Shown piece after piece: positions 7,525 through 14,576 of a stretch of DNA of 17,531 nucleotides (within the stretch, counting starts at the first letter, position 1; every line of letters starts with the position of its first letter). A program made the translations under genes and the position numbers. Under the pieces are notes generated by a model that was not told where the DNA came from, did no database searches, and worked only from the letters and a program-made list of their open reading frames with translations. This DNA is from Gammaproteobacteria bacterium (lineage in GTDB: Bacteria > Pseudomonadota > Gammaproteobacteria > Xanthomonadales > Xanthomonadaceae). The stretch is taken from contig JAPLSI010000077.1 of assembly GCA_026398715.1 (NCBI GenBank), positions 1-17,531 of the forward strand, read 5' to 3'.

Positions 7525-7977
7525 TCAGCGCGCCTTCCAGGGCTGCAACACCAGCAGCACGCCGCCGACGATCAGCAGCGCGCCCAGGATGCGCAGCATG
7601 TCCACCGGCTTGGGCGCCTGCAGCACGCCGAAGTGATCGAGCGCCAGCGATGCGGCCATCTGGCCCAGCACCACCAGGGCCACCAGCGACGAGGCGCCGA
7701 TGCGCGGAATGGCCAGCGTCGCCACGACCACGAAGGCCGCACCGAACAAGCCACCCAGCCAGACCCACGCCGGCAGGCGCGCCACGGTGTCGAGGCTGGG
7801 CAGCGCCTGCCGCGTCACCAGCAACACCATCGCCAAGGCGATCGTGCCGACCAGGAACGAGCAGGCCGAGGCGAACAGGCCGCCGGTCGTGCCATGCGCC
7901 AGCCGCGCATTGATCAGCGCCTGCAGCGGCAGCAGGGCGCCCGCCACCAGGGCGAGTGCGGCGTAAATCCAGTTCAT
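7525..7977 (-). CDS. DMT-type small transporter, DUF606/YdcZ-like (150 aa)
   Basis: The protein is almost entirely hydrophobic, with five predicted membrane helices (about 1-20, 32-52, 67-87, 92-112 and 121-145). It opens MNWIYAALALVAGALLPLQA and continues LINARLAHGTTGG, the signature start of DUF606 (YdcZ) proteins, which are half-size relatives of the drug/metabolite transporter superfamily. The block LVVLGQMAASLALDHFG is also typical. These proteins usually work as homo- or heterodimers in the inner membrane, with unknown substrates. The start at 7977 has an AAGGGA site; two upstream in-frame ATGs (7992 and 8007) are possible but less well placed. No second half-transporter gene lies beside it, which suggests a homodimer. 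Confidence 0.88.
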   Translation of the reverse strand: MNWIYAALALVAGALLPLQALINARLAHGTTGGLFASACSFLVGTIALAMVLLVTRQALPSLDTVARLPAWVWLGGLFGAAFVVVATLAIPRIGASSLVALVVLGQMAASLALDHFGVLQAPKPVDMLRILGALLIVGGVLLVLQPWKAR

Positions 7978-8033
7978 TCCGATCCCTTGCATACGCGTAA
8001 TCCCCAAAGCTTAGGATAAAACGCGGCGGGTGA

Positions 8034-8061
8034 TTGTCGATTCGTGCACTCGCAGTAGACT
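8034..8061 (+). promoter_or_regulatory. Likely sigma70-type promoter of the GYF_2-TPR gene
   Basis: TTGTCG (8034-8039) and TAGACT (8056-8061) are separated by 16 bases. Transcription would start near 8068, leaving a short leader with AGGAG at 8075-8079 before the ATG at 8085. Confidence 0.45.
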
Positions 8062-8084
8062 TCGGTTTCCGAACAGGAGCTCCC

Positions 8085-9173
8085 ATGGCGTCCGACGACA
8101 TCAATCCGGCCTGGTACCTGCACAGCCAGGGGCGCCGCTTCGGCCCGCTGTCGGAGGACGAGATGCGCGGTTATTTCCGCGCCGGCATGGTGCGCATGGG
8201 CGACATGATCACCGTGCCTGGCCAAGCTGTGATGAAACCGGCGGCAGAGGTTGCGCAGCAGTTGGGCGAAGCCCCGCCGAAACCGGCGCCGGCCGGTAGT
8301 GCGCCGATGGCGCCGACCATCATCATCACCAGCGGCGCGCCGCCGGAACCCTTGGCTGTCGATCCCGGCGCCGCAACGCCCGGCATGCCGGCATTTCCGA
8401 TGTTCGATTTCCCCCCGCCTGCGCCAGCGCCGCGCAACAACTGGCTGGTGCCCGTGGTCGGCCTGGTCGTGCTGGTCGCGATGATGTTCTTCGGGCTGAT
8501 GTACCTGCGGAAATTCCAGGGCGTGCGTCCCGCCTCGTCGCAAGTTGTCGCTGAAGCCACGACCGATCCCGGCGCAACCGTCTTCATTCCCGGCGACTCG
8601 CCTGCCGGCGCCGACGAGGGCCTGCCACCGGATGCCTATGCGCCCGCGCAGCCTGCTGGCGACGCCGCCAGCCGCGAATGGTTCGACAAGGCCGACAAGC
8701 TCGCGCGCGAATGGGATTGGGCAGGCCTGGCCGATGTTGCCGAGCAGTGGTCGGTAGCGGAGCCGCAACGAAACGAACCCTGGTTGTTCCTGGGCTCGGC
8801 CAATGCGCGGCTGGGCAAGAACGCCGAGGCCATAGCAGCGCTGGACCCCGTGCTTAAGCGCGATCCGACCCATGTGGTGGCGCGCACACTGCTTGCCGAC
8901 ATTTATCTGCAGGACGGGCAGAACCAGAGCGCGGTGGTGATTCTTCGCGACCTGCTTCGCGCCGATCCGAACAATTCGACGATGTGGAACAACCTGGGAA
9001 ACGCACTGATCGCGATGAACCAGTACGACGAGTCGGTGACGGCGCTTGAAACAGCGGTACGCATCGACCCGAAGAACAAGCAGGCCTGGGCGAACCTCGG
9101 CACGGTCTACCAGAAGGGCGGCTACCCTGATCGTGCTGCGGCCGCTTTCGCCAATGCCGGTGCCGCGCGCTGA
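8085..9173 (+). CDS. GYF_2 domain - transmembrane - TPR protein (362 aa)
   Basis: Residues 9-60 (AWYLHSQGRRFGPLSEDEMR, then YFRAGMVRMGDMI) match the GYF_2 (DUF4339) domain, a small module thought to bind proline-rich peptides. A Pro/Ala-rich linker follows (61-118), including a PPPAPAP segment, then one membrane helix (120-141). The C-terminal half (198-362) is a chain of about four tetratricopeptide repeats (EPWLFLGSANARLGKNAEAI; MWNNLGNALIAMNQYDESVT; AWANLGTVYQKGGYPDRAAA). With the basic residues after the helix it is not certain which end faces the cytoplasm; a cytoplasmic GYF_2 and periplasmic TPR domain is the simplest reading of a single-pass protein. It is probably a scaffold, with unknown partners. 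The start is fixed by AGGAG six bases upstream. It ends nine bases from the stop of the convergent GST gene. Confidence 0.85.
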   Translation: MASDDINPAWYLHSQGRRFGPLSEDEMRGYFRAGMVRMGDMITVPGQAVMKPAAEVAQQLGEAPPKPAPAGSAPMAPTIIITSGAPPEPLAVDPGAATPGMPAFPMFDFPPPAPAPRNNWLVPVVGLVVLVAMMFFGLMYLRKFQGVRPASSQVVAEATTDPGATVFIPGDSPAGADEGLPPDAYAPAQPAGDAASREWFDKADKLAREWDWAGLADVAEQWSVAEPQRNEPWLFLGSANARLGKNAEAIAALDPVLKRDPTHVVARTLLADIYLQDGQNQSAVVILRDLLRADPNNSTMWNNLGNALIAMNQYDESVTALETAVRIDPKNKQAWANLGTVYQKGGYPDRAAAAFANAGAAR

Positions 9174-9182
9174 GTCCTTGGC

Positions 9183-9824
9183 TCAGCCAAGTTCGCGGGT
9201 GCAATACGGATCGTCGGAGTAGGGATGCGTCCGGGCCAGGAAGCCGTCCTGCGCTTCCACCCGCGCGATCCACGAGCGAAAGTGGGGAAACGCCTCCAGC
9301 GAAAGGCCGGCCTCGTCGGCGCGGCTTCCGTAGGCAAAGACCGACATGTCCGCGATCGTGTATCGGTCGCCGGCGATAAATCGCCTCGATGAAAGTTCGC
9401 GCTCCAGGATGGCCAGGCTGCGCAATCCGGCGTCGCGCTTGGCCGCGACCACGGCGGCGTCGCGCCGGCCCAGCTTGCCGGTCAGGGTCCAGTGGCGAAG
9501 CGCGCCGATCACCGACTCGATGTTTTCCTGCTCGAAATTGAGCCACTGGTGCACCTTGGCCCGCGCGAACGGGTCCGCGGGCAGGTAGTCGGTACCGTCG
9601 GACAGATAGGCCAGGATGGCGTTGGATTCAGCCAGCGTGCGGCCATCGTCGAGTTCGATCGCAGGTACCTTGCCGGTCGGATTGATGCGCCTGAACGCCT
9701 CGGACCGACCCTCGCCCTCGAAGATGCTGACCCGCACCGTCCGGTGGGGCAGGCCAAGATGGTTCAGCAAAAGCCGCACTTTCCAGGCGTTTTGCGAGGC
9801 AGGGTAGTCGTAAAGGGTCAGCAT
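9183..9824 (-). CDS. Glutathione S-transferase family protein (213 aa)
   Basis: The N-terminal thioredoxin-like domain reads YDYPASQNAWKVRLLLNHLG (5-24), with Ser10 as the likely residue contacting the glutathione thiol. INPTGKVPAIELDDG (47-61) holds the conserved cis-Pro, and TLAESNAILAYL (63-74) the Glu-Ser that binds the gamma-glutamyl group. The helical C-terminal domain carries the N-capping FIAGDRYTIADMSVFAY block (149-165). Length is normal for the family. It is likely a cytoplasmic enzyme joining glutathione to electrophiles or handling thiol-linked intermediates; the substrate is unknown. The start at 9824 fits the domain boundary but its ribosome site is weak. An earlier in-frame ATG about 16 codons upstream is less likely because those residues do not fit the fold. 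Confidence 0.92.
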   Translation of the reverse strand: MLTLYDYPASQNAWKVRLLLNHLGLPHRTVRVSIFEGEGRSEAFRRINPTGKVPAIELDDGRTLAESNAILAYLSDGTDYLPADPFARAKVHQWLNFEQENIESVIGALRHWTLTGKLGRRDAAVVAAKRDAGLRSLAILERELSSRRFIAGDRYTIADMSVFAYGSRADEAGLSLEAFPHFRSWIARVEAQDGFLARTHPYSDDPYCTRELG

Positions 9825-9906
9825 TGGCGGGTCCGGGGAAGGGCAGGCGCCAGTTTCATGAACCCCGCCCATGCCCGCTATCCGCTTCTTGCGAAATACT
9901 TTTTTT

Positions 9907-9924
9907 CTGTAACGGCGCTGTAAC
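9907..9924 (+). promoter_or_regulatory. CTGTAAC direct repeat, probable OmpR/PhoB-type operator
   Basis: Two identical 7-mers, CTGTAAC at 9907-9913 and 9918-9924, are separated by GGCG, giving an 11-bp period. Head-to-tail 7-mers with a 4-bp spacer are the layout of Pho boxes and other OmpR-family sites, where each half binds one regulator subunit on the same DNA face. The last base coincides with the first base of a -35 element (9924-9929), a position suited to activation. The regulator encoded at 12150-12836 is the nearest candidate; PhoB is another. Confidence 0.6.
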
Positions 9925-9952
9925 TGACAAGCCCGGGGGCCGGGTCTAAATT
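9924..9952 (+). promoter_or_regulatory. Sigma70-type promoter of the candidate small RNA
   Basis: CTGACA (9924-9929) and TAAATT (9947-9952) are separated by exactly 17 bases. Transcription would begin near 9959. No open reading frame with a ribosome site follows before the terminator at 10001-10035. Confidence 0.6.
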
Positions 9953-9958
9953 GCGTCC

Positions 9959-10035
9959 ATCCCAGCCAAGTTGTCAGGGCGACGCTGGGTTGACATGGTT
10001 GCCAGCCTCCGGAATCCGGGGGCTGGCTTTTTTTT
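9959..10035 (+). ncRNA. Candidate structured small RNA (or terminated leader), about 77 nt
   Basis: The segment runs from a predicted start near 9959 to the end of a T8 tract. Two hairpins are visible. In the first, CCCAGC (9961-9966) pairs with GCTGGG (9984-9989) and encloses, after a CAA bulge, an inner stem of 9970-9974 with 9979-9983 (including wobbles) around a short CAGG loop. An unpaired linker, TTGACATGGTT (9990-10000), follows, and then the terminator stem (10001-10027). The linker is the natural candidate for a target-pairing region. No protein-coding sequence explains this transcription unit, since the flanking GST gene is on the other strand. The alternative is that it is the leader of the sensor-kinase gene, which starts 105 bases past the terminator. 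I do not recognise a named RNA family. Confidence 0.5.
10001..10035 (+). terminator. Very strong intrinsic terminator with no gene before it
   Basis: A 12-bp stem (10001-10012 with 10016-10027, one T-G wobble) closes a 3-base AAT loop and is followed by eight T residues (10028-10035). No plus-strand gene ends nearby: the last plus-strand stop is at 9173 and the GST gene between is on the minus strand. It therefore belongs to a short transcript or a leader. Confidence 0.88.
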
Positions 10036-10140
10036 GGGCCGATCCCGGGCATCCGGGCAGCCGGCTGGACCATAATCAGGTTTCCGCCAACCACGGGCGG
10101 CCGGGCCGACCAGGGTCCATTCCGGGAGATTGCCCCGCGC
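10036..10140 (+). other. Leader/promoter region of the sensor-kinase gene
   Basis: CATAAT (10071-10076) resembles a -10 element, but there is no good -35 at 17 bases upstream, so any promoter here is weak or needs an activator. GGGAG (10124-10128) is the only ribosome-site candidate before the ATG at 10141. The 12-base gap between them is longer than usual and suggests modest translation. Nothing else was recognised. Confidence 0.3.
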
Positions 10141-12153
10141 ATGTCCACGCGACTTCGTTTGTCCCAGTTGCTGCTGGCCAGTCACATGGGCCTGGTGCTG
10201 CTCTTCGTCATCCTGCTGCTTGCCACGGGTATTGGCACCATCCGCTCCGCCGTGGTGGCGCAGGCGCGCGCGGAATCGGAGCGGGCCGTGTCCGAAGCCC
10301 GCCGCCGCCTGCAGGAATGGCATCGCGAACTGATCGTCGGCGCCGACCTGCTCGCCGAACAGCCGACGCTTCGCTTCTACCTGCAGCGTGGCCAGCTGAC
10401 CAAGGCACGAAAGTTGGTGAAGGACTTCCACGGCACCAGCGACATCGAATACATCCGGGTGCAGGCCGGCGGCCGCACCATTGCCGAATATGGCTCGCCA
10501 CCGCCGCATTTCGGCGCCGGGCTGAGCTTCGACAACAAGCAGATGGCGTGGCGCGTGGTGCAGCGCGAAATCCGATCCATGCCCGGCTCGTCGGTAGTGG
10601 TTGCCGAGCGCCTCGGCAGTCGGCTCGACACCCTGCCTGAAACTGAAACCGACCTGATAGCACTGGATCTGCAGCCGCTGGTGCCTGTGGTCGTCGGTCC
10701 GCCCGATCCCTGGAAGAACGCGCTGCGCCAGGTAACGCTGACCGGCGAGCCGGAAACCTTCGAACGCATCGGTGGCAGTGCGGTGACGCGCATCGCCAAC
10801 ATTCGTGGCGAGTTGGGGCGGCCCGGCGCGTTGCTCAGTGCGCGCGTAGCGCCCGAGTGGGTAAGCAAGCGCATCCTGGAATGGTTCGGCTCGTTTGGAC
10901 TGACCAGCCTGGCCGCCAGCCTGCTGGCGCTGGGCCTGGCCGTGTTGGTCGCCGCCCGTATCGCCAAGCCCTTCGACGCGCTGGCGCGCGATGCCGAGCG
11001 ACTGGGCCGGGGCGACCTGCAGACACCGGTGCCCGCGCCGGTGACCTTCCTGGCCGAGCCCATCGCCCTGGCTTCGAGCCTGGAACAAATGCGACAACGC
11101 GTCGCTACGCTTACCGCCACCGAGCGAACCCAGCGCCAGGAACTCGATGCCGTGCTCGATGGCGTGGACGAGGGCATCGTCGGCGTGGACGCCGGTCACG
11201 ACATCCACTATGCCAACCGGCAATTCCTGGCCCTGGTCGGGCGCTCGCGCGAAGACGTGATCGGCCAGCGTCCGGAGGATTTGCTGGTCCCGGTCGTGCC
11301 CGCGCATGAAGACTCGATTCCGCCAGCCGTCGGCGTGCCGACGCTGGAGCGTTGCGTGGCCGCCGATACCCGACGACCGCTGACAGTGCGCCGGCTTGCT
11401 GCCAGCGACGACCGACAGGTGCTGGTGGTGCGCGAGGAGAACGCCATCGAGGCCGCGCGCGCGATGCGCGATCACATCCTTGCCAACCTGTCGCATGAGT
11501 TCCAGACGCCGCTGTCGGCGCAGATCGCATCGATCGAACTGTTGCGCGACCACCTGGGCAACAGCGGCGATCCGATTGCCATCGGCCTGGCCGACGCGCA
11601 GTACCGTGGGTCCATGCGGCTTTCGCAATTGGTGGACAACCTGCTCGACAGCGTACGCATCGAAAGTGGCGAGATGCGGCTGCGGCGGCAACCGGTGGAT
11701 CTGGCGGAAGTGGTGGCTGAGGCGATCGAACTGATGAAACCTTTGACCGATCAACGCGAACAGCGCGTTGTCGCCGAGCTGTCCCCGGGTCCGATGTTGG
11801 TGGGTGATTCCCCGCGATTAGCCTCGGTGATGGTCAACCTGTTGGCCAACGCCAACAAGTTCGCGCCCGACCAGACCAGCATCTGGGTGCAGATGGAATG
11901 GTCGCCCGACACCGTTACCGTGTGGGTGGAGGACGAAGGCCCGGGCCTGTCGTCGCTGGGCGGCACCGACGATTTGTTCGCCCCGTTCCGGCGCTCCCCG
12001 CACGAGGAACCCAGCCAGCGTGGCTCGGGCCTTGGCCTTGCGATCGTGCATGCCATCGTGACCGCGCATGGCGGTGAAGTGAGAGTTGCCCGACCGGTGC
12101 ACCGCGAAGGCGCCCGCATCGGCATCGTGCTGCCGGTGGAGGCAAGCGCATGA
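10141..12153 (+). CDS. Membrane sensor histidine kinase with PAS domain (670 aa)
   Basis: Domain order: membrane helix (about 12-34), periplasmic sensor region of about 215 residues (35-250), second membrane helix (253-274), HAMP linker (275-328), PAS domain (about 332-400), HisKA dimerisation domain and HATPase_c. The phosphorylated histidine is His452 in NLSHEFQTPLSAQIASIELL (a Q replaces the more usual R before TP). ATP-binding boxes are NLLANANKFAP (567-577), DEGPGL (598-603) and GSGLGL (628-633), so the catalytic core is complete. The periplasmic part is Cache-like in length, but its ligand cannot be read from sequence. The stop overlaps the start of the response-regulator gene by four bases (ATGA), so the two are translated together as a two-component system. 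The gene lies directly after the candidate small RNA. Confidence 0.93.
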   Translation: MSTRLRLSQLLLASHMGLVLLFVILLLATGIGTIRSAVVAQARAESERAVSEARRRLQEWHRELIVGADLLAEQPTLRFYLQRGQLTKARKLVKDFHGTSDIEYIRVQAGGRTIAEYGSPPPHFGAGLSFDNKQMAWRVVQREIRSMPGSSVVVAERLGSRLDTLPETETDLIALDLQPLVPVVVGPPDPWKNALRQVTLTGEPETFERIGGSAVTRIANIRGELGRPGALLSARVAPEWVSKRILEWFGSFGLTSLAASLLALGLAVLVAARIAKPFDALARDAERLGRGDLQTPVPAPVTFLAEPIALASSLEQMRQRVATLTATERTQRQELDAVLDGVDEGIVGVDAGHDIHYANRQFLALVGRSREDVIGQRPEDLLVPVVPAHEDSIPPAVGVPTLERCVAADTRRPLTVRRLAASDDRQVLVVREENAIEAARAMRDHILANLSHEFQTPLSAQIASIELLRDHLGNSGDPIAIGLADAQYRGSMRLSQLVDNLLDSVRIESGEMRLRRQPVDLAEVVAEAIELMKPLTDQREQRVVAELSPGPMLVGDSPRLASVMVNLLANANKFAPDQTSIWVQMEWSPDTVTVWVEDEGPGLSSLGGTDDLFAPFRRSPHEEPSQRGSGLGLAIVHAIVTAHGGEVRVARPVHREGARIGIVLPVEASA

Positions 12154-12836
12154 GGATCCTGATCGTTGACGACGACGTCGAACTGGTCGGCTTGCTGCGC
12201 TTCGCGCTGACCAGCGGCGGCTACGAAGTGGTAACCGCTTTCGATGGCCAGCAGGCGCTGCGCCGATTGAACGAGGACATGCCCGACCTGGTGATACTGG
12301 ACGTGAACCTGCCGCTGCTCGATGGCTTCCAGGTGCTCGACCAGTTGCGCAAGATCAGCCAGGTGCCGGTGATGATGCTGACCGTGCGCGATGCGGAGGA
12401 AGACGAAGTGCGCGGCCTGGACCTGGGCGCCGACGATTACCTGACCAAGCCGTTCAGCCCGCGCGCCTTGCTCGCCCGCGTGCGATCGCTGCTGCGCCGG
12501 GGCACGGAAGCCGTGGAAGACCCGGTGCTTGCGTGGGGGCCATTGGCGATCGATGTCGATCGCAGCGAAGCGCAGGTGGCCGGCCACGAACCGTTCCGTC
12601 TTTCGTTGCTGGAGTTGCGCCTGCTGCGCCTGCTGCTCAGCCATCGCGGCCGGCCGGTGGATGCCGACGCCTTGATCCAGTTCGTATGGGCCGATCGCGA
12701 GGCGGCCGACCGCGAATCGCTCAAGCAGGTGGTGCACCGACTGCGCCGCAAGCTGGCAAGCGCCGGCGGCGCGCCTGGCTGGATCGAATACGTGCCGAAC
12801 GCAGGTTATGCCTTCGCGGCGCCGCAACCGGGCTGA
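12150..12836 (+). CDS. OmpR-family response regulator (228 aa)
   Basis: The receiver domain (1-115) has acidic residues Asp7 and Asp8, phospho-acceptor Asp51 (LVILDVNLP), Thr78 in MMLTVRD and Lys100 in YLTKPF, all conserved, so it should be phosphorylated normally by the kinase before it. The C-terminal winged helix (about 128-225) has the recognition-helix segment ESLKQVVHRLRRKL and the wing IEYVPNAGYAF (the family usually has VRGxGY; the N here is a mild variant). Regulators of this type bind head-to-tail DNA repeats with 10-11 bp spacing. A fitting site lies at 9907-9924, in the gap before the kinase gene. Autoregulation or control of the small RNA is an inference. Translation is coupled to the kinase through ATGA. 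Confidence 0.94.
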   Translation: MRILIVDDDVELVGLLRFALTSGGYEVVTAFDGQQALRRLNEDMPDLVILDVNLPLLDGFQVLDQLRKISQVPVMMLTVRDAEEDEVRGLDLGADDYLTKPFSPRALLARVRSLLRRGTEAVEDPVLAWGPLAIDVDRSEAQVAGHEPFRLSLLELRLLRLLLSHRGRPVDADALIQFVWADREAADRESLKQVVHRLRRKLASAGGAPGWIEYVPNAGYAFAAPQPG

Positions 12837-12916
12837 ATCGGCCCCCCGTTTCCGGTCAACGGATCGCACCGCGTGGCGTTAACTACAGCCAAGCCCACCG
12901 CTGCAAAGGATTTCCC

Positions 12917-13399
12917 ATGAAGAAGATGATCGCCCTGACCGTCGGCCTGTTGGCCGCATCGATTGCCGTTGCCCAGCAGGCGGCGCCACGCAAGGGCGAG
13001 GGACGCGGCCCCGAAGCACGCGCCGAAGCCTTCGCCGCCAGCGATACCAATCGCGACGGCAAGCTGAGCATGGCCGAGTTCCAGGCCGCGCGCACCCGGA
13101 AACTGGCCGAGCAGTTCGCGAAGATGGATGCCAACAGGGACGGCGGACTGACCCAGGACGAAATGCGTGAAGCGGTGCGCGAACGCCGGCACATGCGCTC
13201 GGCACGCAAGCACCAGGCCATGGCGATGCGCGAGCATGCGCGTGCGCTGGACACGAATGGCGACAAGGCGCTAAGCCGTGCCGAAATCGGCGACAAGATG
13301 CCGAAGCTCGCCGAAAATTTCGACGCCATCGACCTCGACAATGACGGCAAGCTGTCGCGCGAGGAAATGCGTGCAGGTCGCGAAGCCCTGAGAAAGTAG
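12917..13399 (+). CDS. Secreted EF-hand calcium-binding protein (160 aa)
   Basis: A signal peptide (MKKMIALTVGLLAASIAVAQ, cut near residue 20) is followed by a short basic linker and four 12-residue EF-hand loops. Loop 1 spans 43-54 (DTNRDGKLSMAE), loop 2 spans 71-82 (DANRDGGLTQDE), loop 3 spans 112-123 (DTNGDKALSRAE) and loop 4 spans 139-150 (DLDNDGKLSREE). Loops 1, 2 and 4 keep every canonical position, including Gly6 and Glu12. Loop 3 has Lys in place of the turn glycine and may bind more weakly. Loops 1-2 and 3-4 form the usual pairs. It is likely a periplasmic calcium buffer or calcium-responsive protein. AAGGA (12906-12910) sets the start. The serine hydrolase gene begins 13 bases after the stop, so the two are probably one transcript. 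Confidence 0.9.
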   Translation: MKKMIALTVGLLAASIAVAQQAAPRKGEGRGPEARAEAFAASDTNRDGKLSMAEFQAARTRKLAEQFAKMDANRDGGLTQDEMREAVRERRHMRSARKHQAMAMREHARALDTNGDKALSRAEIGDKMPKLAENFDAIDLDNDGKLSREEMRAGREALRK

Positions 13400-13412
13400 G
13401 CACACTGGTGGC

Positions 13413-14576
13413 ATGAACCGAAGCCCCTGGGTAGTCGCTCTGGCTGCCGTGCTGTTCGCCTCCCGCGCCTGCGCGGGAGTTCCCGATGCTGCGCAGCTCG
13501 ATGCCGAAATCGCCCGGGCGATGGCCGCCACGCAGGCAAAAGGCCTGGCCCTTGCGGTCATCGATGATGGCCGCGTCGTCTACGCCCGAAGCGCTGGCGT
13601 CCGGAACCAGGCGGGCGACCCGCTGGAGACCGACACCATCATGTACGGCGCGTCGCTGACCAAGGCGACCTTCGCCTGGTTCGTGATGCAATTGGTGGAA
13701 GAGGGCAAGCTCGATCTCGACGCGTCAATTGCAAATTACCTCGCAAAGCCATTGCCCGATTATCCCGACCCGAAAGAGGACTACGCCAACTGGCCGGACC
13801 TTGCTGGCGATGACCGATGGAAACGGCTCACGCCGCGCATCCTGCTCACGCACAGCTCCGGCTTCTCCAATTTCGGATTCCTGGAGCCGGACGGAAAGCT
13901 GAAATTTCACTTCGAACCTGGCTCGCGCTACGCCTATTCAGGCGATGGGATGATCCTGCTGCAATTCGTGATCGAAAAGGGCTTGGGCCTGGATGTTGGC
14001 GCAGAAATGCAGCGGCGCATCTTCGATCGATTCGACATGCCGCGCACCAGCATGACCTGGCGTGATGACTTCGCCGGCAACCTGGCCGACGGCTGGCGCA
14101 TCGATGGAACAGTCGAGCCGCATGACGAGCGAAGCCGTACGCGCGCAGCAGGGTCAATGGACACCACTCTTGCCGACATGTCGAAGTTCGTGGCTGCGTA
14201 TGTGCGGGGCGATGGCTTGTCGAAGTCCAGCCACGCACAATTGTCTAAGCCTCAATTGAAAATCACCGCGGCCAGCCAGTTTCCGTCGCTGCAGCCAGAA
14301 CTGCCCATCGACAAGCAAATCGCCGGGCTTGCCGCGGGGTTGGGTGTCATTACCTTCACTGGTCCCCAAGGCCCGGGTTTCCAGAAGGGAGGGCACAACG
14401 ACAGCACTGGCAATACCTGGGTCTGCGTGCAGCGGCGCAAGCGTTGCGTCCTGATACTTTCCAACGATGTTCGCAGCGAAGCGGCTTTTCCGAGGCTGGT
14501 CAAATTTGCCATCGGTGAAACTGGCATGCCCTGGGCATGGGAGTACGGCGACATGACCTTCTGGGAAGCCCGCTAG
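13413..14576 (+). CDS. Serine beta-lactamase-like hydrolase, class C/esterase type (387 aa)
   Basis: A signal peptide (residues 1-21, ending SRACAG) leads into a beta-lactamase/DD-peptidase fold. The catalytic SxxK motif is SLTK (Ser81, Lys84). The second motif, YSG at 175-177, replaces the YxN of true lactamases. The third is GGHND near residue 327, in place of KTG. ILLTHSSGFSNFGF (143-156) is the usual LLTHTSG block of this esterase/peptidase family. Such proteins act in the periplasm as esterases, D-amino-acid peptidases or carboxypeptidases; antibiotic resistance should not be assumed. The ribosome site before the ATG is weak, consistent with coupling to the EF-hand gene 13 bases upstream. 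Parts of the gene (13720-13750 and 14225-14270) use more A/T-rich codons than the neighbours, a mild hint of different ancestry. Confidence 0.9.
   Translation: MNRSPWVVALAAVLFASRACAGVPDAAQLDAEIARAMAATQAKGLALAVIDDGRVVYARSAGVRNQAGDPLETDTIMYGASLTKATFAWFVMQLVEEGKLDLDASIANYLAKPLPDYPDPKEDYANWPDLAGDDRWKRLTPRILLTHSSGFSNFGFLEPDGKLKFHFEPGSRYAYSGDGMILLQFVIEKGLGLDVGAEMQRRIFDRFDMPRTSMTWRDDFAGNLADGWRIDGTVEPHDERSRTRAAGSMDTTLADMSKFVAAYVRGDGLSKSSHAQLSKPQLKITAASQFPSLQPELPIDKQIAGLAAGLGVITFTGPQGPGFQKGGHNDSTGNTWVCVQRRKRCVLILSNDVRSEAAFPRLVKFAIGETGMPWAWEYGDMTFWEAR

Noticed and set aside
9174..9195. GCTGAG/CTCAGC hairpin between the convergent TPR and GST genes
   Set aside because: It is a six-base stem made mostly of coding and stop-codon sequence, without a T-run, so I would not call it a terminator.
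9946..11754. A 602-codon open frame on the minus strand opposite the sensor kinase
   Set aside because: It has no recognisable motif and a His/Gln/Arg-rich composition, and it overlaps a complete kinase with all catalytic boxes on the other strand.
13413..14576. Calling the serine hydrolase an antibiotic-resistance beta-lactamase
   Set aside because: The YxN and KTG motifs of class C lactamases are replaced by YSG and a GGHN-type motif, which fits esterase/peptidase relatives.
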